A stretch of DNA of 64,000 bases, taken from positions 1,803,205 through 1,867,204 of the forward strand of contig CP054178.1 in the NCBI GenBank assembly GCA_015709595.1, read 5' to 3'. The notes under the pieces are model-generated. The model had not been told where the DNA came from. It saw only the letters and a list, made by a program, of their open reading frames with translations, and ran no database searches. Shown here piece by piece: positions 17,945 through 28,245 of this stretch. The stretch is from Phycisphaeraceae bacterium. GTDB lineage: Bacteria; Planctomycetota; Phycisphaerae; Phycisphaerales; SM1A02. The position numbers and the translations under genes were made by a program. The stretch's first letter is position 1; the number at the start of each line of letters is the position of its first letter.

Positions 17945-19765
17945 CTACGCCTCCACCTCGCCGGTCAGGAAGGACGAGAGCCGCTTGCGGCGCACCGGGT
18001 GCTGGAGCTTGCGGATGGCCTTGCTCTCCACCTGGCGCACGCGCTCGCGCGTGACCTTGAAGATGCGGCCGACCTCTTCGAGCGTGTAGGTATACCCGTC
18101 GCCGATGCCGTAGCGGAGCTTGAGGATCTCCCGCTCGCGGTAGGTGAGGGTGCGGAGCACATCGGCGATGCGCTGGCGCAGCATGTCGTTGCCGGCCTGC
18201 TCCGACGGGGCTTCCTGGCGCTCATCCTCGATGAAGTCGCCGAAGTGCGAGTCCTCGCTCTCGCCCACGGGCCGGTCGAGCGAGATGGGGTGCTTGGAGA
18301 TCTTCATCACCCGCCGCGTCTCGTCGATGGGCATCTTGGCCCGCTCGGCGAGCTCCTCGATGGTGGGCTCGCGGCCCAGCTCCTGCATCAGGTGCTTCTG
18401 GATGGTGCGCAGTTTGCTCATCGTTTCGATCATGTGGACCGGCACGCGGATGGTGCGGGCGTGATCGGCGATGGCGCGGGTGATGGCCTGGCGGATCCAC
18501 CACGTGGCGTAGGTGGAGAACTTGTAGCCGCGCTTGTACTCGTACTTGTCAACCGCTCGCATCAGGCCGGTGTTGCCCTCCTGGATGATGTCGAGAAACG
18601 GCAGCCCGCGGTTGCGGTACTTCTTGGCGATGGAGACGACCAGGCGCAGGTTGCCCGCGGAGAGGTCGCGCTTGGCCTGCTCGTACTCGAAGAAGACCCG
18701 CGAAATCTGATCGATGCGCCGGTCGAGGTGGTCCGGCTCCTCCAGCACCAGGGACCGAAGCCCCTGCAGTTCCTCCCGCATCACCAGAGCGTCCTCGGCG
18801 TCATACTTGGCCGGGAATTTCTCGGCCCGCAGCAGCTCCTTCTGCAGATCCTTGATCTTGTTGTTGATGGCCTGCAGTTTGCGGTAGATCGGGATGATGC
18901 GCCCGGTGCGCAGGCACAACTCCTCGAGCAGCGTGGCCACCTTGCGGCGACGGCGCTTCAGATCGTCCTCCAGCCGCACGCGCGTGCCCTTGCGGATGCT
19001 GGGCGACTGCAGCGACTCCCATGTCACCCGGTTGAGCTCCAGCAGTTTCTTCACCGTCACCAGGTTCACGGGAATGCGGTAGGCGATGGTGTCCTTGTGG
19101 TTCTCCTCCAGCGTGGAGATGCGCATGGTGCGGTCGAAGGGCAGGTGACCGGCGTTCACCTGCTCCAGAATCTCCACCGCCTGCCGGGCGGCGTAGTCGG
19201 ACTCGAGCACCCGGCGGCGGAAGATCATCCGCGTCGTCTCGATCTTCTTCGCCAGCCGGATCTCCTCCTCCCGCGTCAGCAGCGGGATCGTGCCCATCTG
19301 CGTGAGGTACATCCGGATGGGGTCGTCCACCCGTCGGCTCACGTGCTCCTCAATGTCCTCGTGCAGCGCGGCCTGAACCTCGGCGTCGTCCATCAGCTCC
19401 GCCTCGCCCGGTTCGGCGTCCTCGGAGGCCGGCTCAGCCAGCCCGTTCGACGGACCATGACCATCCTCCGGACGCGGACGCGCCGCGGGCAGACGGCGCA
19501 TCGGGTCGTCGCGCTTGAACTTCAGGTTCGTCTGCAGCGGCGCCTGGAACGTGACGAAACCCTGGCGCCTGACCTCCGGCTCGTGGATCATGCGGATGTC
19601 CAGCGAGTCGATCAGGTCGAGCAGTTCATCGAGCTTCTCCGCATCGACCATCTCGTCGGGGAGGGTCGTGTTCAGTTCCTCGTAGCTCATCCACCCGCGT
19701 CGGATGCTCAGCTCGACCAGGGAGCGGAGCGTGGGATGGAGGTCCGGAAGCGTCTTGGTCGTCAC
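17945..19765 (-). CDS. rpoD: RNA polymerase primary sigma factor
   Basis: The 606-residue sigma70 has a region 1.1-like N-terminus (about 1-60), an acidic linker, region 1.2 ([22 protein letters not shown]), a long non-conserved region, region 2 ([20 protein letters not shown], then the 2.3-2.4 segment [20 protein letters not shown]), region 3 and region 4.2 ([19 protein letters not shown]). The presence of region 1.1 and full promoter-recognition helices marks the housekeeping factor. The start is a GTG at 19765 with GGAGAG upstream; the longer open frame extends into the space behind dnaG. dnaG lies 115 bases upstream on the same strand, the remnant of the classical dnaG-rpoD macromolecular-synthesis operon. 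Confidence 0.95.
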   Translation of the reverse strand: MTTKTLPDLHPTLRSLVELSIRRGWMSYEELNTTLPDEMVDAEKLDELLDLIDSLDIRMIHEPEVRRQGFVTFQAPLQTNLKFKRDDPMRRLPAARPRPEDGHGPSNGLAEPASEDAEPGEAELMDDAEVQAALHEDIEEHVSRRVDDPIRMYLTQMGTIPLLTREEEIRLAKKIETTRMIFRRRVLESDYAARQAVEILEQVNAGHLPFDRTMRISTLEENHKDTIAYRIPVNLVTVKKLLELNRVTWESLQSPSIRKGTRVRLEDDLKRRRRKVATLLEELCLRTGRIIPIYRKLQAINNKIKDLQKELLRAEKFPAKYDAEDALVMREELQGLRSLVLEEPDHLDRRIDQISRVFFEYEQAKRDLSAGNLRLVVSIAKKYRNRGLPFLDIIQEGNTGLMRAVDKYEYKRGYKFSTYATWWIRQAITRAIADHARTIRVPVHMIETMSKLRTIQKHLMQELGREPTIEELAERAKMPIDETRRVMKISKHPISLDRPVGESEDSHFGDFIEDERQEAPSEQAGNDMLRQRIADVLRTLTYREREILKLRYGIGDGYTYTLEEVGRIFKVTRERVRQVESKAIRKLQHPVRRKRLSSFLTGEVEA

Positions 19766-19880
19766 GTCGTGTCTCTCCGTCGTGGAAATCACACGTCTCT
19801 CGATCCTAGGCGGCAAGTCCCACCGACAGCCGCCTTTCCAGTCAACCCGTCCCCACCCTGGAACCAACCCCGGCGTCCGG

Positions 19881-21806
19881 CTATCCGGATCGCACGCTTC
19901 GAGGAAGAACCGCCCGGTCATCCCCGATGGCTCGCCTTTCCTCCAGCAGCCGCACAAAGGCCGGTACGTCCGCGGTCGGCTCGCCGCTCGATCCGCGCAG
20001 CGCCTCGGCGCGCCGGCGCAGGGTCTCGCGGTCGCGGAGCTGATCCAGCCCGCGCACGGCGGCGTTGAGTCGCGCATGAGCGCGCGATTCGTCGTCGCCG
20101 CACAGGTCGCGCCCGCGGGCGTACAGGTCGGTCACGTACCGCTCCAGCCCCGCGCCCGCCAGGTGCGCCTGCAGCCCCGCTACGTCGGGCGCGACGCCCG
20201 ATTCCGCGTGCTCGAAGATCGCCTCGAACACGGTGCGGCAGGGCGCATCCTGGAACGCCTGCGGCTGGAACGCCTCGCACAGCGGCAGCAGGTGCCCGTC
20301 GCCGACATCGACCGTCGAAAGCGCCAGCTCCGGCTGGAAGACCAGCACGCTCAGCACGTCCTCCTCCGCCACGCGGCGCGCCCTCGGGGCGCGTTCGGCG
20401 AACAGGTCCGCCGCGGGGTCGTGCGTCGTCGATCCGTTGTCGCCTGGCGCGGACTTCGACTCGACGTGCGTTGCGGGTCTCGCGCGACGGCGCGGAACGT
20501 GCTTCTCCACCTCGTCCGCCGGAACGCGGAAGAGGTGCGCCAGCGTGAGCAGCACCGGCCCCTTGCGCACGCCCGACATGGACCAGTATCCCAGATCGGC
20601 GAGCCGCTGGCCGAACTCCTCCAGCCGCTTCTGCCTTCCCGCGCCCCCTTCGGCGCGGGCCAGCACGACGCGGAATCGGTCGATCAGGAATGTCAGCGCC
20701 TCCACCGCGCCGTCGATGACCTGCTGCAGCACTGCGCGACCCGCATCGCCCTGCCGCACGAGGTCGTCGGGATCCTGCCCCTGCGGCAGAATGGCGATGC
20801 GCACATCGACGGGATGGGAGAAGAACACCTCCACCGCGCGGTCGGCGGCCTTCTGTCCCGCCTCGTCGCCGTCGAAGAGCAGCACCACGCGGTCGCACAG
20901 CCGGGTCAGCAGTCGCGCATGATCCTCGCTCAGCGCGGTGCCCAGCGTGGCCACGGCGTGCGTGAAGCCCGCCTGGTGGAGCGCCACCACGTCCATGTAT
21001 CCCTCGCACACGATGGCCAGGTTGTGCTGCTGGATGGCCCGCTGCGCCAGGTGCAGGCCATAGAGCGTGCGCGACTTCTGAAACACGGCCGACTCGGCGC
21101 TGTTGAGGTACTTGGGCTGATCCTCGGGGTCGATGACGCGTCCGCCGAAGGCGATGGGACGGCCCATCTGATCGCAGATGGGGAACATGAGGCGGTTGAC
21201 GAAGGCGTCGCGCAGCCCGCTGCCGCGTTCCTTGAGCAGCCCCGCCTCGTGGTACGCCCGCTGGTTGTACCCGCGCTTGCGGACGAGCTTGAGCAGCCCT
21301 TCCCAGTCGGTCGGGGCGGCCCCGATGCCGAAGGTTTCGATGGTTGTCTGGTCGAGCCCGCGCTTCGACGCCACCTGTCGCGCCGCCGCCCCGGCCTGCG
21401 GGTGCGCCAGCACGTTGCGGAAGAACTGCTCCGCGAAGGCGTTGGCCTGCATGAGGTCGCCGCGCGTCGGCGCGTCCGGGCCGGCCGTCTCCGGTTGGGC
21501 GCGCTGCGTCAGTTCGATGCCGGCGCGATCCGCCAGCAGGCGCAGCGCCTCGCGGAAGTCCATCTTGTGGTACTTCATCACGAAGTCGATGGCGCCGCCC
21601 GACTCGCCGCACGCGAAGCACTTGAAGAACGGCGTCCCCTTGTGCGACACCACGTGCATCGAAGGCGAGCGATCATCGTGGAAGGGACAGAGCCCCACGT
21701 GCTCGCGGCCCTTCTTGCGCAAGGTCACATGCTCACCGATGAGCGAGACGAGGTCGGTCGCGGCGAGCACGCGATCTCGATCGGAATGTCCGGGAAGACC
21801 CTTCAC
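19881..21806 (-). CDS. dnaG: DNA primase
   Basis: DnaG synthesises RNA primers for replication. The CHC2 zinc domain is clear ([10 protein letters not shown], then [11 protein letters not shown]), followed by the TOPRIM domain with [16 protein letters not shown] and [12 protein letters not shown], and a C-terminal DnaB-binding region. Length is about 641 residues, normal for the family. Start assignment is uncertain: GTG at 21806 (GLPGHSDRD) gives the usual N-terminus, but an in-frame GTG at 21815 and a TTG at 21842 are possible. It is upstream of rpoD in a probable operon. Confidence 0.94.
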   Translation of the reverse strand: MKGLPGHSDRDRVLAATDLVSLIGEHVTLRKKGREHVGLCPFHDDRSPSMHVVSHKGTPFFKCFACGESGGAIDFVMKYHKMDFREALRLLADRAGIELTQRAQPETAGPDAPTRGDLMQANAFAEQFFRNVLAHPQAGAAARQVASKRGLDQTTIETFGIGAAPTDWEGLLKLVRKRGYNQRAYHEAGLLKERGSGLRDAFVNRLMFPICDQMGRPIAFGGRVIDPEDQPKYLNSAESAVFQKSRTLYGLHLAQRAIQQHNLAIVCEGYMDVVALHQAGFTHAVATLGTALSEDHARLLTRLCDRVVLLFDGDEAGQKAADRAVEVFFSHPVDVRIAILPQGQDPDDLVRQGDAGRAVLQQVIDGAVEALTFLIDRFRVVLARAEGGAGRQKRLEEFGQRLADLGYWSMSGVRKGPVLLTLAHLFRVPADEVEKHVPRRRARPATHVESKSAPGDNGSTTHDPAADLFAERAPRARRVAEEDVLSVLVFQPELALSTVDVGDGHLLPLCEAFQPQAFQDAPCRTVFEAIFEHAESGVAPDVAGLQAHLAGAGLERYVTDLYARGRDLCGDDESRAHARLNAAVRGLDQLRDRETLRRRAEALRGSSGEPTADVPAFVRLLEERRAIGDDRAVLPRSVRSG

Positions 21807-22282
21807 GTACCGCACTGGCTCCGTCCGACGCCGCGGCGACAAGGCCGCGTCCGTCGGTCGTGGTTCAACACCCGCGTTGGTGTCGCTGGCTCAGTCGTTG
21901 AGCCGGCATCGCCACGCACCGGCCCGGGGGCCGGGGCGTCCCTTCCGTGGAGGCGCCGCGAAACCGCTTCCCAACACCATGGATTGTCCGAACACAACGC
22001 CCTTCGACCGATTGCCCGGCCGATGCGGTCGCACGCGAAGGTCAGTGCTGGTCGCGCCGCATGGTCCCGCGGGGACTGGGCGATCGACCCTGAGTATTCG
22101 TGCGCCGGATCATCTTTACGGTACGTCAACACGCCCGCCGGTCAAACGATCACGCGAGATTTCCCGCAAGGTCGTTTCGAAGCCCGCGGCCTGAACACAT
22201 CGACCCGGCGGAGACCGGGTCGATGAAGTGATCGGAAGTTTTTGATTGGCAGCGGTTTGCGGTGAACCGGCAGCAACGCTGC
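21807..22282. other. Intergenic region between rpmB and dnaG
   Basis: Nearly 480 bases without a convincing gene. It contains the hairpin at 22198-22225, a GC-rich inverted repeat around 21922 (CCGGCCC facing GGGCCGG) and weak -35-like TTGAC hexamers on the minus strand near 22130, where a dnaG-rpoD promoter would be expected. I see no confident -10 element. Confidence 0.4.
22198..22225 (-). terminator. Hairpin downstream of rpmB, possible terminator
   Basis: A perfect 11-bp stem (CATCGACCCGG with CCGGGTCGATG) encloses a six-base loop 58 bases after the rpmB stop. No T-tract follows on the minus strand, so it could be factor-dependent or serve RNA stability. Confidence 0.4.
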
Positions 22283-22558
22283 TCAGTGGCCCGCCGCCTG
22301 CTGCTTGCGCGTGTAGGCGTACTTGCGCTTGAGCGGCTTGACCACCAGCCCCATGCGGATCGCCCGCGTAGACACCTTGATGCGCCTTGGCGCCCCGTCG
22401 ATCACGGCGGTCAGCGTCTGCAGGTTGGGGCGGAAGGTCCGCGCGGTGCAGGCGGTGATCTTCTTGCCCACGCCGCCCAGGTACTTGGCGCGGCCTCGGT
22501 AGCGCTTGCTGTTGCCCGTCTGCGTGCGGGCGCCGGTGAAATGACAGACTCGGGACAT
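22283..22558 (-). CDS. rpmB: 50S ribosomal protein L28
   Basis: This 91-residue basic protein matches L28: MSRVCHFTGARTQTGNS at the N-terminus, KKITACTARTFRPNLQ, and VSTRAIRMGLV later. The single N-terminal Cys5 is not part of a CxxC pair, so it is the zinc-free form. It is a stand-alone gene here, without rpmG beside it. The start ATG at 22558 gives the standard length. Confidence 0.95.
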   Translation of the reverse strand: MSRVCHFTGARTQTGNSKRYRGRAKYLGGVGKKITACTARTFRPNLQTLTAVIDGAPRRIKVSTRAIRMGLVVKPLKRKYAYTRKQQAAGH

Positions 22559-22640
22559 GGCGAACCTCGTCTCCAGGAACCCTGTGGGGTGGGGAGTATA
22601 GCCGGCGCGGCAGGTGGGACAACCCGTGTCTCGCCCGCTT

Positions 22641-23000
22641 TCACGCCCCGCCTTGACCCCCGGATGAACCGGAGGCGGCGTAGCGGATCACCTCCACCCG
22701 CTCCAGGGTCACCAGGCAGCCGGTCAGCATGGGCTCGATTTCGCGGAGCAGGGCTTCGATGCGCTCGCGGGCGTCCACCACTTCCACCACGATGGGCAGA
22801 TCCTCCGACAGGCGCAGCACCTTGGCGGTGTGAAGGCGGCTGCTGGCGCCGAACCCCATCGACCCGCGCAGGACCGTGGCGCCCGCCAGCTGCATCTCGC
22901 GGGCCTTGAGCGTGATGGCCTCGTAGACCGGGCGTCCGGACCATCGATCGGATTCGCCCAGAAAGACGCGCAGCAGGCATCCGTCAGCAGGGATTCTCAT
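22641..23000 (-). CDS. DUF190 family (PII-like) protein
   Basis: The 119-residue protein has the DUF190 signature LRVFLGESDRWSGRPVYEAI followed by REMQLAGATVLRGSMGFG and LPIVVEVVDARERIEALL, a PII-like ferredoxin fold. Members are frequently encoded next to CrcB and are thought to regulate or accompany fluoride export; direct function is not established. It starts three bases after the crcB stop, so the two are translated from one message. Confidence 0.9.
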   Translation of the reverse strand: MRIPADGCLLRVFLGESDRWSGRPVYEAITLKAREMQLAGATVLRGSMGFGASSRLHTAKVLRLSEDLPIVVEVVDARERIEALLREIEPMLTGCLVTLERVEVIRYAASGSSGGQGGA

Positions 23001-23003
23001 GGC

Positions 23004-23399
23004 TTACGCTCCCCACCATCGCTCGCCCAGCCGGTAGGCGATCCAGACCGAGGCGAGGCAGGCGACGTTGGTGACGAGGACGTTGGCCGCCGCCCACGTC
23101 CATTGACGGTCGTTGATGAGTTGAAAGGTCTCCAGCCCGAAGGTGGAGAAGGTGGTGAACCCGCCCAGCACGCCCACGAGCAGGAACAACCGCGTTTCCT
23201 CACGCAGCATGTGGGGCGAGGCGAACAGGGCGGCGAGCAGGCCGATCAGCAGACAGCCCGCCACGTTGACCGCCAGCGTGCCGATGGGAAAGAGCTCCAC
23301 GGCGCCGATGGCGAGCCGCTGCACCCAGCCGCTGATGGCGTATCGCATGACCGACCCGATCGCGCCGCCGCAGGCGATGAGGAGGAAATTGAGCGCCAT
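23004..23399 (-). CDS. crcB: Fluoride-specific ion channel CrcB/Fluc
   Basis: The 131-residue membrane protein has four spans and the Fluc hallmarks: CGGAIGSVMRY, the PIGTLAVNVAGC helix break with the conserved Asn, and GGFTTFSTFGLE in the third span, where the Phe residues line the fluoride path. It acts as a dual-topology dimer that lets fluoride leave the cytoplasm. ATG 23399 is preferred over an in-frame TTG at 23405. No crcB-motif fluoride riboswitch is recognisable upstream. The upstream region instead contains a 17-bp copy of the clpX 3' end. Confidence 0.92.
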   Translation of the reverse strand: MALNFLLIACGGAIGSVMRYAISGWVQRLAIGAVELFPIGTLAVNVAGCLLIGLLAALFASPHMLREETRLFLLVGVLGGFTTFSTFGLETFQLINDRQWTWAAANVLVTNVACLASVWIAYRLGERWWGA

Positions 23400-23415
23400 C
23401 TGCAAAGTGTAGCGC

Positions 23416-24547
23416 CGCTCACGCCGACTCGCATTTCAGGCAACGCGCCGGCGGCTCGTCGTCTGCATCCCGTGACAGCAAACGCTCAGTCGCACTCCGG
23501 GCACCCTTCAGGTCCGTTGTACTCGTCGCCGCAAACAGGTCCAACCTTCGTGCAGTTGATCGTCCCGGTCAACTCATCAAAGCAGCTGGACCCAAGGATG
23601 CCCCATTCACAGGGGATCCATTCGGCCGGATCAGTGGCGCGAATCCAAACGCACGCGCCGTCCGGGATTTCCAGGTCGCCACATGGCGCGTTGAACGAGA
23701 GCTTGTACCAGTGGTCCTGCCCCATCGGGCGAATTGAAGTGGCGGGACATGCTGTCTTGAGATTGTCCCACACCGATTTGTGAATGTACCCCAAAGTGCT
23801 CTTGCGTGCCTCCCCTTCGCACCAGATCAACTTCACGCTGTAGACCTGGCAATCCGCCTTGTTGTTCTCAGTCTCGTGCGGTGAGACGCCAAGGTGTTCA
23901 AGCGCCACGGTCGCCAGCACCACGGCCGTCGCGCGGTCCTCACCCGATGCCTCGAAAACGACCGCCAGCAATGTGTGCGGGTTCGCGGCACGCCAGTCAA
24001 ACTCCTGGAAGCGCTGGGAGCTCGGCGACGCTAGGCCGAGACGCGCAAGCGCGAAGAGCACGCGGTCAACCGCCATCTGGCGCTCCATGCCCGTCGCCTG
24101 GAAGGCCGCCGTCAGGAACGCGAGCAGATTTCCACGTCGCCACTCGAAACGCGGGCGTGCGTCAGCGTCCTTGGGCGGTGCTGGGTTCTCTGATTGGAAC
24201 ACCTGCTTGGCGGGCGGCGGATTTTGTGACACCTCGCCGACCACACTGCGACCGACGCCGGCCCCGATCACGCTTGCGACCAGTACCGCACTCATCCACA
24301 GACTCGCGGCAGGTCGGCTGAGAATAGACGGCAACATGGCTCGTCTCCTGCCGAAGTGTCTGGCGTCTTCGTCTTTCGATTGGCGGTGCCCCCGAATGGC
24401 AAGGCCGCTGAACTGTCGCATGATCGCAAAAAAAAGATGGTGGTCAAGCGAAATCCAACAGAATACCACAGGACATGTCTATGCACTGCTTCTGTAAGCA
24501 TTTGTGAATCTGACGCCCTCATGGAATCGTCGCTCACGCCGACTCGC
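23416..24547. mobile_element. 1.1-kb segment bounded by 17-bp direct repeats, possible insertion
   Basis: CGCTCACGCCGACTCGC occurs exactly at 23416-23432 and again at 24531-24547, where it is the last five codons' end and stop region of clpX. The segment between, about 1.1 kb, holds one gene for an unusual secreted protein and has AT-richer stretches (for example 24420-24520) than its surroundings. This looks like an insertion with a target or attachment-site duplication at the 3' end of clpX. No transposase or integrase is present, so the mechanism is unknown. Confidence 0.5.
23486..24337 (-). CDS. Secreted Cys-rich protein of unknown function
   Basis: I do not recognise a family. The 283-residue precursor starts MLPSIL with a signal peptide (SLWMSAVLVASVIGAG). 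A central part has two related helical segments (WRRGNLLAFLTAAFQATGME and WRAANPHTLLAVVFEASGED), each followed by a similar VDRVLFALARLGL or VVLATVALEHLGV helix, so it is an internal duplication of about 50 residues. The C-terminal 110 residues hold about ten Cys (for example CVWIRATDPAEWIPCEWG and CGDEYNGPEGCPEC), which suggests disulfides. ATG 24337 has an excellent AGGAGA site. It is the only gene in the repeat-bounded segment. Confidence 0.65.
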   Translation of the reverse strand: MLPSILSRPAASLWMSAVLVASVIGAGVGRSVVGEVSQNPPPAKQVFQSENPAPPKDADARPRFEWRRGNLLAFLTAAFQATGMERQMAVDRVLFALARLGLASPSSQRFQEFDWRAANPHTLLAVVFEASGEDRATAVVLATVALEHLGVSPHETENNKADCQVYSVKLIWCEGEARKSTLGYIHKSVWDNLKTACPATSIRPMGQDHWYKLSFNAPCGDLEIPDGACVWIRATDPAEWIPCEWGILGSSCFDELTGTINCTKVGPVCGDEYNGPEGCPECD

Positions 24548-25886
24548 GCTTGACCCGCCGCGGCACGTCCGCCAGTTTCAAACCGGGGCTGGCCACCGTC
24601 TCGGCGTCGATCACGTACGTCACGCCCGCGTTGTCCGCATCGGGCAGTTCGTACATGAGTGAGAGCATGATCTCATCCATGATGGCGCGCAAGGCGCGGG
24701 CCCCGGTGTCGCGCTCGATGGCCTTGAGCGCGATGGCCTCCAGCGCATCATCGGTGAACTCCAGTTTCGCGCCCTCGATCGAGAAGAGCTGCTGGTACTG
24801 ACGCACCAGTGCGTTCTTCGGCTCGGTGAGGATCGACACCATCGCCGTCAGGTCGAGCGGCATGAGCGGGGTGAGCAGGGGCAGGCGGCCCAGCAGTTCG
24901 GGGATCATGCCGAACTCGAGCACATCCTCGGTGGTCACGTGGGCCAGCATCGACCCACGCGGGGCGCGGAGCATGCCGGTACGCGTCTCGTTGGGCGAGT
25001 GGAAGCCGATGCGCGTCTTGCCCATGCGGCGGCGGATGATCTCGTCCAGCCCCACGAACGACCCGCCGCAGATGAACAGGATGTGCGTGGTGTCCATCTG
25101 GATGTACTGCTGCTCGGGGTGCTTGCGCCCGCCCTGCGGCGGCACGTTGGCCACCGTGCCCTCGAGCATCTTCAGCAGCGACTGCTGCACGCCCTCGCCG
25201 CTCACGTCGCGGGTGATCGACACGTTCTGGTTGGTTTTGCCGATCTTGTCGATCTCGTCGATGTAGATGATGCCCCGCTGGGCGGCGTCGAGGTCGTAGT
25301 CCGCCGCCTGCAGCAGCTTGAGCAGCAGGTTCTCCACGTCCTCGCCCACGTAGCCGGCCTCGGTGAGCGTGGTGGCGTCGCCGATGGCGAAGGGCACGTT
25401 GAGCATGCGCGCCAGCGTGCGGGCCAGCAGCGTCTTGCCGGTGCCGGTGGGGCCGACCAGCAGCACGTTGCTTTTCTCGATCTCCACGCCCGAGGACTCG
25501 TTGTCCATCTGCGTGAGGCGCTTGTAATGATTATGCACCGCCACGGAAAGGACGCGCTTGGCGTGCTCCTGCCCGATCACGTACTGATCGAGGAACTCCT
25601 TGATCTGCCGCGGCGCGGGAATGGTGGAGAAGAGCGGCCTGGCGGCGCTCACGCGCCGACGCTCCTGCCGGAAGATGTTCTGGCACAGGTCGGTGCAGTT
25701 GGAGCAGATGTAGACGTCGCTGGGGCCTTCCACCATGGGGCCGACCTCGCGCGAGGTCTTCCCGCAGAATGAGCAGGTGGTCACCTTCTGGCCCCGGAAG
25801 CCCCCGCCGCCTCCATCGTGACCGGAAGAACCGCCGCCCCTGTGTGATCCGCGTCCGCCGCCGGGGTTGGTTGGATTGATCGGCAT
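24534..25886 (-). CDS. clpX: ATP-dependent Clp protease ATP-binding subunit ClpX
   Basis: ClpX unfolds tagged proteins for ClpP. The 450-residue protein starts with a Gly-rich stretch and the zinc-binding domain ([11 protein letters not shown], then ICSNCTDLC). The AAA+ module has Walker [11 protein letters not shown], Walker [11 protein letters not shown], the pore loop AGYVGEDVE, the [13 protein letters not shown] segment and sensor 2 GARALRAI. No tig or clpP gene is adjacent. The last codons and stop overlap one copy of the 17-bp repeat. ATG 25886 gives a normal N-terminus; the frame upstream is unrelated. Confidence 0.95.
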   Translation of the reverse strand: MPINPTNPGGGRGSHRGGGSSGHDGGGGGFRGQKVTTCSFCGKTSREVGPMVEGPSDVYICSNCTDLCQNIFRQERRRVSAARPLFSTIPAPRQIKEFLDQYVIGQEHAKRVLSVAVHNHYKRLTQMDNESSGVEIEKSNVLLVGPTGTGKTLLARTLARMLNVPFAIGDATTLTEAGYVGEDVENLLLKLLQAADYDLDAAQRGIIYIDEIDKIGKTNQNVSITRDVSGEGVQQSLLKMLEGTVANVPPQGGRKHPEQQYIQMDTTHILFICGGSFVGLDEIIRRRMGKTRIGFHSPNETRTGMLRAPRGSMLAHVTTEDVLEFGMIPELLGRLPLLTPLMPLDLTAMVSILTEPKNALVRQYQQLFSIEGAKLEFTDDALEAIALKAIERDTGARALRAIMDEIMLSLMYELPDADNAGVTYVIDAETVASPGLKLADVPRRVKRESA

Positions 25887-26216
25887 GGGGAGATTCTTCA
25901 AACTCCGGCGCGAAGACCGGCTCCTGGGACGATCCGCGACGAACCGCCCGCCCGACCGGAGCGACGACGCCCCGGCGGGACATGCTTCCTGCGCCTGCCC
26001 GCCAGGGGTGCAAGGCCGTACGACCGATTCCTTCATCGGGCGACGCGGCGGGCGGCTTCATTCTTGAACCGCGCCATTCTACCGCCGATCGCAGACGATG
26101 CCAGCCGGGAGACTTCGGGAAAGGACGACGACGCTCGCGGACACGTTACCGGCCCCGCGGCATGCTTCCGGCGAAAACTGCGCGAGCATCGACGACCAGA
26201 CAGACGCCACGAGCGG
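25887..26216. other. Intergenic region between dxs and clpX
   Basis: About 330 bases with no convincing gene; open frames here are extensions or shadows of neighbours. A candidate clpX promoter lies at 26076-26104, which would leave a 5' leader of about 180 bases whose role is not apparent. Confidence 0.4.
26076..26104 (-). promoter_or_regulatory. Candidate clpX promoter
   Basis: On the minus strand CTGGCA (26099-26104) and TAGAAT (26076-26081) are separated by 17 bases. The matches to sigma70 elements are four and five of six. No other support is available. Confidence 0.3.
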
Positions 26217-28226
26217 CTACGAACGGGGCTCCGCCACCGAAACCACCTTGGATTCGACGGTGGTCGCGGGCGGCGAGTTCGCCGCGTCGCCCCGGCGGTC
26301 AAGCATCCGGCGCACCGCGCGGGCGATGGACGGCGCGTCCAGACCCGCTTCCTCGAGTTGCCCGTTCCGCGAGCCCTGGTGAATCCAGCGGTCGCTGGGC
26401 AGCCCAAGCCGCGTGATGAGCCGCGTGTCCAGGCCCCGTGCGTGGCAGGCGTCGATGACACATGAGCCAAAGCCGCCTTCGAGCCCGTGATCCTCGACGG
26501 TGATGACCGGGATGTTGCGCGAGATCAGTGAATCGAGCAGGTCAATGTCAACGGGCGTGGCGAAGCGCGCATCGTACACGTTCACCCGATACTCGCCGCT
26601 GAGCAGGTCGGCGGCGTCCATGGCGTTCAGCGCCATGACGCCCAGCCCCAGGATGGCCACGTCCGGCCGAGTTTCCTCGCGCAGGGCACGGGCCTTGCCC
26701 AGTTCGAACGGCGGGCAGGGTTGGTCGGCGAAGCGACCGGAAACATTGTCGCGCGGGTACCGGATGGCGGAAAGCCCGGCGTCGTAGCCGCGCATGAACT
26801 CCAGCCCGGCTCGCAGCGACGGCTCATCCATCGCCGCCAGCACGCACGCCTGCGGCAACACGCGAAGCAGTGCGATGTCGCAGAAGCCGTGGTGGACCGC
26901 GCCGTCGCCGCCGACAAGGCCGGCCCGGTCGAGGCACAAGCGCACCGCCAGCCCCTGCAGAGAGACTTCCTGGAAGCACTGGTCGAAGGCGCGCTGCAGG
27001 AAGGTGGAGTAGACGGCGAAGAACGGCCTCCAGCCGGTCTTGGCCAGCCCGGCCATCATGTCGAGCGCGTGGCTCTCGCAGATGCCGGTGTCCCACGTGC
27101 GAGCGGGGAAGAGCGGCATCACCTTGTTCAGCCCCGTGCCGTCGGGCATGGCGGCGGTGCAGGCGACCACCTTCTCATCCCGCTGCATCACGTCAATGAG
27201 GGCGTCGGCGAAGGCGGTGGTGAAGGATCGCCCGCCGCCGGTCAGTTCGACGCGGCAACCCTCGCTCTGCAGCGTGACGCCATTGACCACGCGGAATGGC
27301 GAAGGCGAGTGGAAGGTGCAGGAGTCCTCCTCGGCGAAGTCGAACCCCTTGCCCTTGACGGTCTTGACGTGCAGCACCAGCGGGCGATCGACGTCGCGCA
27401 CCGCCAGCAGCATGTCGATGAGCGTGGGCAGGTCGTGTCCGTCGATTGGTCCTACGGTGACCAGTCCGAACTTCTCGAACCAGGCGTCCTCGGCGATGGC
27501 GTCCTTGGCGATTTCGCCGGCGCGGTGGTACATCTCCTGAATGAGCGATCCGCCGGGGAGCTGTGTGAGCATTTCCCGCGCGGCCTTCTTCATAGAGCGG
27601 TAGGTGTTGCTGACGCGCACGCGGTCGAAGTACGCCGCCACCGCGCCCTGCGGCTTGGCGATGGACATGCCATTGTCATTGAGCACCACGAGGAACTGCC
27701 GCTTGAGCGTTCCGGCGTTGTTGAGGCCTTCCATGGCCACGCCGTTGACGATGGAGGCGTCGCCGATGAGCGTGACGACCCGCCTGCCGTCACGGTTCCT
27801 CTCCGGGTCGAACGCCTCGCCGTTGAGCGTGTCGCCCCGCGCCATGCCCACGGCGGTGGAGATGCCGGTGCCCGCGTGCCCGACCATGAACAGGTCGTAG
27901 TCGCTCTCGCGCGGATCGGGGAAGCCCGCCATGCCCCCGCGCTGGCGGAGTTTCGAGAGCAGCGGATATCGCCCCGTGAGCAGCTTGTGGGGATAGCACT
28001 GGTGGCCCACGTCGAAGAGAAGCCGATCGTGGCCGAAATCGAAGACGTAGTGCAGCGCGATGGTCAACTCGACCACGCCCAGGTTGGGGGCGAAGTGGCC
28101 GCCCGTCCGCATGATCTGCTCGGTGATCGCCGCCCGGATCTCCTTCGCCAGTTCTGGAAGCCGCTCGATCGGGAGCTTCTTGAGATCGGCGGGCGTGCGG
28201 AGCGTGGGGAGGATGGCGTGGTCCAT
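26217..28226 (-). CDS. dxs: 1-deoxy-D-xylulose-5-phosphate synthase
   Basis: DXS makes the first intermediate of the MEP isoprenoid pathway from pyruvate and glyceraldehyde-3-phosphate with thiamine diphosphate. The 669-residue protein shows HFAPNLGVVELTIALH, DVGHQCYPHKLLTGR, GHAGTGISTAVGMA, the ThDP motif GDASIVNGVAMEGLNNA, the central pyrimidine-binding domain (ICESHALDMMAGLA) and the C-terminal transketolase domain with VEDHGLEGGFGS. GDAS replaces the more usual GDGA, but the Asp and downstream Asn-Asn are kept. The prenyl diphosphate synthase gene lies just upstream on the same strand, so the pair supplies isoprenoids; a family A palindrome sits between them. Confidence 0.95.
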   Translation of the reverse strand: MDHAILPTLRTPADLKKLPIERLPELAKEIRAAITEQIMRTGGHFAPNLGVVELTIALHYVFDFGHDRLLFDVGHQCYPHKLLTGRYPLLSKLRQRGGMAGFPDPRESDYDLFMVGHAGTGISTAVGMARGDTLNGEAFDPERNRDGRRVVTLIGDASIVNGVAMEGLNNAGTLKRQFLVVLNDNGMSIAKPQGAVAAYFDRVRVSNTYRSMKKAAREMLTQLPGGSLIQEMYHRAGEIAKDAIAEDAWFEKFGLVTVGPIDGHDLPTLIDMLLAVRDVDRPLVLHVKTVKGKGFDFAEEDSCTFHSPSPFRVVNGVTLQSEGCRVELTGGGRSFTTAFADALIDVMQRDEKVVACTAAMPDGTGLNKVMPLFPARTWDTGICESHALDMMAGLAKTGWRPFFAVYSTFLQRAFDQCFQEVSLQGLAVRLCLDRAGLVGGDGAVHHGFCDIALLRVLPQACVLAAMDEPSLRAGLEFMRGYDAGLSAIRYPRDNVSGRFADQPCPPFELGKARALREETRPDVAILGLGVMALNAMDAADLLSGEYRVNVYDARFATPVDIDLLDSLISRNIPVITVEDHGLEGGFGSCVIDACHARGLDTRLITRLGLPSDRWIHQGSRNGQLEEAGLDAPSIARAVRRMLDRRGDAANSPPATTVESKVVSVAEPRS

Positions 28227-28245
28227 GCGGGGGTTCTCATTCGCT

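Noticed and set aside
17936-20068. 710-codon open frame on the plus strand
   Set aside because: It is antisense to rpoD over its whole length, and its composition is that of a shadow frame.
23400-23485. Possible fluoride riboswitch in front of crcB
   Set aside because: GGGATG and GCCGCC fragments occur upstream of crcB, but the paired order of the crcB motif and its pseudoknot strands could not be found. The 17-bp repeat is here instead.
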